Below are positions 59,284 to 64,000 of a stretch of DNA of 64,000 bases, piece after piece. The stretch is from HXMU1420-2 sp040830545 (lineage in GTDB: Bacteria; Pseudomonadota; Alphaproteobacteria; Rhodobacterales; Rhodobacteraceae), in NCBI GenBank assembly GCA_040830545.1, contig JBFOMB010000030.1, positions 62,001 through 126,000 on the forward strand. Direction: 5' to 3'. Position 1 is the first letter of the stretch. Each line of letters opens with the position of its first letter. The position numbers and the translations under genes are program-made. Under the pieces are notes generated by a model that saw nothing but the letters and a program-made list of their open reading frames with translations, ran no database searches and was not told where the DNA came from.

Positions 59284-61329
59284 CTAGCCCGCTTCGCGCA
59301 GGACGTCCAGAAAGGCGGGGCCAAAACGTTCGGCCTTGGCTTCGCCCATTCCCGCGATGCGTTGCAGGCTGTCGAGGTCATCGGGCCGGCGCTCGGCAAT
59401 CTGGCGCAGGGTGGATTTGGCGCAGCTGAGGTATTTACCCGTGCCGTCCGTACCCCGTGCCAGTTCGGCCTGTGCCTGTTGCAACCGGTCAAACAGGTCA
59501 CCCGCCACGCGTCCGGCCAATTGCCGCCGGGCAGGGTGCACCTCTTCGCTCTGGCCGGTGATGACGTTCAGGAAGACCTGCCCATAACGCTCCAGCTTCT
59601 TCGCGCCAACGCCCGAGATGCGTGCCATGTCGTCGATGTTGACAGGGCGCGTTTCCGCCATTTCGATCAACGTGCGGTCGTTGAAAATCACATAGGCGGG
59701 CACGCGGGCGGCTTCGGCCAAGGCCCGGCGCTGGGCCTTGAGCGCGGCGAGCAAAGGCGCATCTTCGTCCGAGACAAGTGTACGGGCCTGCGGGCGACCA
59801 GCGGCCTTTTTCAAGCTGTCCTTGCGCAGGTCGATGCGTTCCTCGCCGCGCAGGATCGGGCGCGCGGCCTCGGTCATGCGCAGGGCACCATGGCGTTCGG
59901 GGTCAGGGCGGACCAGATCGCGACCCATCATCTGACGGAAGATTGCCTGCCACTCGGTTCGGTTGAATTCCCGACCAACACCGAATGTGGGCAGATCGTC
60001 ATGGCGGCGCGCGCGAATCTTGTCGGTGAGCGTGCCGGTCAGGATGTCGATCAGATGCTGTGCGCCAAAGCTCTCACCGGTGCGGAGGATGGCCGACAGC
60101 GCTTTTTGCACTGCGACCGAGCCATCCATGACCTCGGGCGGGCGGTCGCACAGGTCACAATGGCCGCATGGTTCTGCGGTTTCGCCGAAGTATCCGAGCA
60201 AAAGCTGACGACGGCAGCCCAATGATTCCGCCAGACCCAAAAGCGCATTGAGCCGGGCGTGATCCGCCGCGCGGCGTTCGGGCGGAGCGAGGCCTTCATC
60301 AATCTGAGAGCGGCGCAGGCGGATGTCATCGGGGCCGAACAGGGTCAGGGTTTCGGCGGGTGCGCCGTCCCCGCCCGCACGGCCGATTTCCTGATAATAG
60401 GCCTCGATTGATTTGGGCAGGTCGGCATGGGCGACCCAGCGGATGTCGGGTTTGTCGACACCCATGCCAAAGGCGACGGTGGCGACCACGATCAATCCGT
60501 CTTCGCGCGAAAAGCGGGTTTCGACGGTGCGACGGTCCTCGGCCTCCATCCCGCCGTGATAATGGCAGGCGCTATGCCCGTCTTCGTGCAGGGCCTTGGC
60601 CAGAGTTTCGGTTTTGGCGCGTGTTCCGCAGTAAACGATGCCGGATTGGCCGCGACGGGCGGCGGCAAAGCTGAGGATCTGCTGGCGCGGGCCGGATTTT
60701 GGTGCAAAGGCCAAGTGGATGTTGGGGCGATCAAACCCGTGCAGGAAACTGCGGGGCGGTTGACCCTCGAACAGCTTTTCCACGATCTCCTGTCGGGTTT
60801 CGGCGTCTGCGGTGGCGGTGAAAGCCGCCAAGGGGACGTTGAGCGCCTGACGCAGTGCACCAATCCGCAGGTAGTCGGGCCGGAAATCATGACCCCATTG
60901 GCTGACGCAGTGAGCTTCATCCACGGCGATGCGGCGCACATCAACGCGGCGCAGCATGCCTAGAACGCCTCCAGCAGCCAGCCGTTCCGGGGCCATGTAA
61001 AGGAGTTTCAACTGCCGCGAATCCAGCGCGTCAAACACGGCATCGGTCTCTTCCTGCGTGTTGCCGGATGTGAGCGCCCCGGCGCTGACGCCGGCCTCTT
61101 GCAAAGCGCGAACCTGATCGCGCATCAGTGCGATCAGGGGGGAGATGACAACCGTGACACCGTCCCCCAGCAGTGCGGGCAGTTGGTAACAGAGCGATTT
61201 GCCGCCGCCTGTGGGCATGATGGCAAGCACATGTTCGCCCTGCGCCACCGCATCGACAATATCGGCCTGGCCCGGGCGGAACCCTTCGAATCCAAAAACG
61301 TCACGCAAGATGTCGTGCGCGTCGGACAT
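59284..61329 (-). CDS. recQ: ATP-dependent DNA helicase RecQ
   Basis: RecQ is the 3'-5' helicase of the RecFOR recombination pathway. The 681-residue product has Walker A TGGGKSLCYQLPA, DEAH in AVDEAHCVSQWGHDFRPDY, helicase motifs through QEIGRAGGDG, a zinc-binding Cys cluster (CGHCDLCDRPP), an RQC winged helix, and two HRDC domains at the C-terminus (around YVIFNDRTLIEMA and the end, LRQIAERRPDDLDSL). The ATG at 61329 follows GAGGGGG; a longer frame lacks a site. Confidence 0.97.
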   Translation of the reverse strand: MSDAHDILRDVFGFEGFRPGQADIVDAVAQGEHVLAIMPTGGGKSLCYQLPALLGDGVTVVISPLIALMRDQVRALQEAGVSAGALTSGNTQEETDAVFDALDSRQLKLLYMAPERLAAGGVLGMLRRVDVRRIAVDEAHCVSQWGHDFRPDYLRIGALRQALNVPLAAFTATADAETRQEIVEKLFEGQPPRSFLHGFDRPNIHLAFAPKSGPRQQILSFAAARRGQSGIVYCGTRAKTETLAKALHEDGHSACHYHGGMEAEDRRTVETRFSREDGLIVVATVAFGMGVDKPDIRWVAHADLPKSIEAYYQEIGRAGGDGAPAETLTLFGPDDIRLRRSQIDEGLAPPERRAADHARLNALLGLAESLGCRRQLLLGYFGETAEPCGHCDLCDRPPEVMDGSVAVQKALSAILRTGESFGAQHLIDILTGTLTDKIRARRHDDLPTFGVGREFNRTEWQAIFRQMMGRDLVRPDPERHGALRMTEAARPILRGEERIDLRKDSLKKAAGRPQARTLVSDEDAPLLAALKAQRRALAEAARVPAYVIFNDRTLIEMAETRPVNIDDMARISGVGAKKLERYGQVFLNVITGQSEEVHPARRQLAGRVAGDLFDRLQQAQAELARGTDGTGKYLSCAKSTLRQIAERRPDDLDSLQRIAGMGEAKAERFGPAFLDVLREAG

Positions 61330-61432
61330 GACTGCCCCCTCATGTCGGTGTCTGCTCTTAGAGGGCAATGTGTCAGGTTAAGAATCAGTGAACAAGACCG
61401 ATCCGCTCATCAGGCCGCACGGCCTTCTTCGC

Positions 61433-63052
61433 TTAGCGCAGCACTTTGTTGTCGGGCCATGACATTTCGGTTTCGATCTGCATGGTCCAAGTGTCCCCGG
61501 CGGGCAGTTCAAAGACCCAGCGCATCAAGCCCCGTCGGTTGTCAGCGTTTTCCGTTGTAGGCGGTGGGGCCGCGTCCCAGCCAATGTAGAGGTCTTCGTG
61601 CTGTGAAGTTGGGATCTGCCCGGTGTACTCAACTGACCAATCTTCGTCGGTGAGATTGCGTAATTCGACCTCACGCACGCGGCGTTCGCTGTTGGTGCGC
61701 GAAATCACGCCGCGGTCACCTTCGGTCCGATCCAGGGTTCTAGTGTCCAGACGCAGGCCGTCGATGGGGCCAAAGGCCAGTTGGGTTTCGTCCCCGGCCA
61801 CCAGACCGTCGAATTCGCGGGACCCGATATATGCGCCATTTAAGAAGCGGGCGGCGAACGGAATGGCCAACAACTCTTCCCCTGAGGTGTTGGTGATGCG
61901 CGCCATGAGAAATGCCGTGTCGTCGGAGGTTTCGGTTGCGGCGGCGTAGATTTCTGCGGGCAGGGTTAGCGTGTCGAGCTGCAGGCGCATCGCCTCTGCC
62001 CCGCTGATCAAATCGACGGGTTCTCCGTAGGTATAGGATACGGCGAGGCCTTCGGAATAGGCGGCGAAACTGCTGGTGGATTCTTCGACGATGACTGGAG
62101 CCTCGACGATGGGTTCCGCGAGTGCGGACATGCTTTCTGGAGGTGGCGGAGGCGCAGGATCTTCCAATCGGTAGGACCGGGTCCAGACCCGGCGCGGGGC
62201 GAGGTCGCCAGTCGGGTCCATCGTGGATAGGTTCAGTGCGACGTCGGTCCAGTTTTCGCCGGTCTGTTGCGCGACCAGTACGCCACGTTCAATGGTCAGG
62301 GTCGGCGCGTCGCTCCGGTCGAGGTAGAAATCATAGACCTGCACCCACCATGTGTGCCCGTATGTAACATAGGAGAGTGTTACTGCGCCTTGTGTTGCCA
62401 CTGCCGCTTCGATGCCCACGGTTACCTGTCGGCGGTCGCGGTCTTCGACAGGGATTACGTCCAGCGCCTGACGGGCGATTTGCAGGTCTTCTTCAAGGTC
62501 CAGAACCTGTCGTTCCAACAGGCGTGCGGCGGCCTCTCCTTCGATTGCTGCGGACCCGGCGCGGCGGGTTTCTTCACCGATCATTTGGGACAGGGCGCGT
62601 ACGGCTTCGGGATCAGCGGTTGATGGGTCGGTGTTCTGGCCCAGCTGTGTCAGGAAAGCCGTCTGCGCCTGTGCGGCCTCGCCGGACAAGCGCAATTCAG
62701 TGATCTGATCCTGGAGAGAGGCAATCTGATCCTCCAGATCGTGTACGGCCTGTTCGGCGGCTTCATATTCGGCTGTTGGAGTATGCGGGGTGGTTGTCGT
62801 GTCTTCGCGTAGTTTCGAGTAGATCAACCGTGCGCCTTCGACCTCGACCCGTAGGGTTTCCATTTCGGCTGACGTGGGGAGGTCGGGGATAATCAGTTCG
62901 TGACGGCCTGCAGGCACGTCAAAGTTGAGCGTGCGTTTGATGGATGCAGAATGGGCGTAGATCGTTGCCTGACTGACGGTGCTGGGCGCGACATAGGTTT
63001 CAGCGGCTGAAATTGCAGGCCATAGGGCAATCAGAACGGGCAACACACGCAT
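61433..63052 (-). CDS. DUF4139 (mucoidy-inhibitor MuiA-like) exported protein
   Basis: The 539-residue protein has a signal peptide (1-17, ending AISAAE), an N-terminal DUF4140-like strand region (SQATIYAHSASIKRTLNFDVPAG), a coiled coil (about 95-190, EQAVHDLEDQIASLQDQITEL), and a beta-rich DUF4139 C-terminal half (LSYVTYGHTWWVQVYDFYLD, AYSEGLAVSYTYGEPVDL and FELPAGDTWTMQIETEM). Function is not established. The ATG at 63052 has GAGGAG eight bases upstream; an upstream TTG overlaps that site. It stands 97 bases downstream of asd on the same strand. Confidence 0.85.
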   Translation of the reverse strand: MRVLPVLIALWPAISAAETYVAPSTVSQATIYAHSASIKRTLNFDVPAGRHELIIPDLPTSAEMETLRVEVEGARLIYSKLREDTTTTPHTPTAEYEAAEQAVHDLEDQIASLQDQITELRLSGEAAQAQTAFLTQLGQNTDPSTADPEAVRALSQMIGEETRRAGSAAIEGEAAARLLERQVLDLEEDLQIARQALDVIPVEDRDRRQVTVGIEAAVATQGAVTLSYVTYGHTWWVQVYDFYLDRSDAPTLTIERGVLVAQQTGENWTDVALNLSTMDPTGDLAPRRVWTRSYRLEDPAPPPPPESMSALAEPIVEAPVIVEESTSSFAAYSEGLAVSYTYGEPVDLISGAEAMRLQLDTLTLPAEIYAAATETSDDTAFLMARITNTSGEELLAIPFAARFLNGAYIGSREFDGLVAGDETQLAFGPIDGLRLDTRTLDRTEGDRGVISRTNSERRVREVELRNLTDEDWSVEYTGQIPTSQHEDLYIGWDAAPPPTTENADNRRGLMRWVFELPAGDTWTMQIETEMSWPDNKVLR

Positions 63053-63095
63053 CGGCAAACTCCTCAATCAATGAGGTTACCGTTGCAGGCAGGTC

Positions 63096-63127
63096 CGAAA
63101 ATGACAAGAGGCGCCCGAAGGCGCCTC
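63096..63127 (-). terminator. Intrinsic terminator of asd with a TTCG loop
   Basis: On the minus strand GAGGCGCC (63127-63120), TTCG loop, GGCGCCTC (63115-63108), giving the very stable cUUCGg tetraloop with 8-bp stem; TTGTCATTTTC follows, so the T-run is weak. Confidence 0.75.
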
Positions 63128-63149
63128 AATCATTGGCTGTATTCGGCCA

Positions 63150-64000
63150 TCAGCCTTTTTTCAGGATCTCGCGCCCCAAAAGCTCGGCAATCTGCACGGC
63201 GTTCAGGGCGGCGCCCTTGCGCAGGTTGTCGCTGACGCACCACAGGTTCAGGCCGTTTTCAATGGTCGAATCCTGACGAATGCGGCTGATGAAGGTCGCG
63301 AAATCACCGACGCATTCGACCGGCGTGACGTAGCCACCATCCTCGCGCTTGTCGATCACCATGATGCCCGGGGCCTCGCGCAGGATGTCGCGCGCTTCGT
63401 CTTCGTCCAGGAAATCCTCGAACTCGATATTCACGGCTTCGGAGTGACCAACGAACACCGGAACGCGCACGCATGTTGCCGTGACTTTGATCGACGGATC
63501 GACGATCTTCTTTGTCTCGGCCACCATCTTCCACTCTTCCTTGGTCGAGCCGTCTTCCATGAAGACGTCGATCTGCGGGATCAGGTTGAAGGCGATCTGC
63601 TTCTGGAACTTCTTCGGTGTGACATCATCCGTGGGATTGTACACCGCTTTGGTCTGATCCCACAGTTCGTCCATGCCATCTTTGCCCGCGCCCGACACGG
63701 ACTGATAGGTCGACACCACCACGCGCTTGATCCGGGCACGGTCGTGCAGCGGCTTCAGCGCTACAACCATCTGCGCGGTCGAGCAGTTGGGGTTTGCAAT
63801 GATGTTCCGGTTGGCGGCCTTGTGGATGTCCTGCGGATTGCATTCGGGCACGATCAACGGGATGTCGGGGTCGTACCGGTAGAGCGAGCTGTTGTCGATC
63901 ACGGTACAGCCCGCCGCAGCGGCGCGAGGCGCATAGGTTTTCGTCGCGTCCGAGCCGATGGCGAACAGGGCCATGTCCCATCCGGTGAAATCGAATGTGT
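63150..64000 (-). CDS. asd: Aspartate-semialdehyde dehydrogenase (N-terminus beyond window)
   Basis: Asd reduces aspartyl phosphate to aspartate semialdehyde, the branch point to lysine/diaminopimelate, threonine and methionine. The visible 283 codons lack the NADP-binding N-terminus; the frame reads through the window edge as TFDFTGWDMALFAIGSDATK. The active-site NPNCSTAQM carries the nucleophile Cys, and VPVFVGHSEAVN the catalytic His. The sequence ends in GREILKKG with a UUCG hairpin downstream. The apparent internal ATG at 63974 is not the true start. Confidence 0.96.
   Translation of the reverse strand, partial: TFDFTGWDMALFAIGSDATKTYAPRAAAAGCTVIDNSSLYRYDPDIPLIVPECNPQDIHKAANRNIIANPNCSTAQMVVALKPLHDRARIKRVVVSTYQSVSGAGKDGMDELWDQTKAVYNPTDDVTPKKFQKQIAFNLIPQIDVFMEDGSTKEEWKMVAETKKIVDPSIKVTATCVRVPVFVGHSEAVNIEFEDFLDEDEARDILREAPGIMVIDKREDGGYVTPVECVGDFATFISRIRQDSTIENGLNLWCVSDNLRKGAALNAVQIAELLGREILKKG

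Noticed and set aside
63972..63974. ATG at 63974 as asd start
   Set aside because: The frame continues upstream to the window edge with conserved Asd sequence (TFDFTGWD), so the gene is cut by the window.
1..64000. tRNA, rRNA, CRISPR array, IS element or prophage
   Set aside because: No tRNA cloverleaf with CCA-stem pattern, repeat-spacer array, transposase or phage structural gene was recognised by eye; a dedicated scan would be needed to exclude small RNAs.

Overview
The window looks like the origin-proximal chromosome of an alphaproteobacterium of the Rhodobacteraceae (Roseobacter group). Evidence: G+C-rich coding sequence, the hemJ / AT-rich gap / maf-aroE-coaE-dnaQ-secB order that flanks oriC in many alphaproteobacteria, alphaproteobacterial AddAB instead of RecBCD, a RegB-SenC-RegA redox system and a CtrA-type TTAA-N7-TTAA box. 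No rRNA, tRNA, CRISPR array, insertion sequence or prophage was recognised; gene density is high and many same-strand neighbours overlap by 4 bases (ATGA).

Layout. 1-477: 5' end of hemJ and an AT-rich gap that I read as the probable replication origin. 478-6661: maf-aroE-coaE-dnaQ, then secB and fxsA on the other strand, then a Tim44-like protein, mltA and an Smr protein. 6645-9814: an MFS carrier and hslVU. 9910-22316: an orphan glycosyltransferase-like gene, then a long minus-strand series regB, a kinase-less PAS protein (possible DivL), tsaE-amgK-murU-addB-addA, trxA. 22405-23650: senC and regA. 23754-30164: a VOC protein, GNAT and HD enzymes, a small secreted protein, glmU-glmS (UDP-GlcNAc synthesis) and an aldo/keto reductase.

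30178-37021 is the main accessory region: a Tm-1-like UPF0261 protein divergent from a homoprotocatechuate (3,4-dihydroxyphenylacetate) meta-cleavage operon hpaF-hpaE-hpaD-(second ring-cleavage dioxygenase)-hpaG-hpaH. It encodes two ring-cleavage enzymes of unrelated superfamilies, both with complete active sites, which I consider the most interesting feature. The last aldolase (HpaI), the hydroxylase (HpaBC) and a regulator are not in the window.

37025-46946: HAD phosphatase, rsmD, a ferredoxin-reductase-like flavoprotein, a Prx5-type peroxiredoxin, a lysine-rich orphan with its own strong terminator, phhB, a GNAT-type protein, a glycerophosphodiesterase, a RidA protein, and a type I secretion ABC/HlyD pair without substrate or outer-membrane gene. 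47086-64000: mlaA-mlaC, a giant thioester alpha-2-macroglobulin coupled to pbpC, a hybrid histidine kinase, yaaA, recQ, a DUF4139 protein and the 3' part of asd.

Several modules concern the envelope: MltA, AmgK/MurU, GlmS/GlmU, PbpC/alpha-2-macroglobulin and MlaA/MlaC. All functional calls come from reading translated sequence and motifs by eye; no database search was possible.
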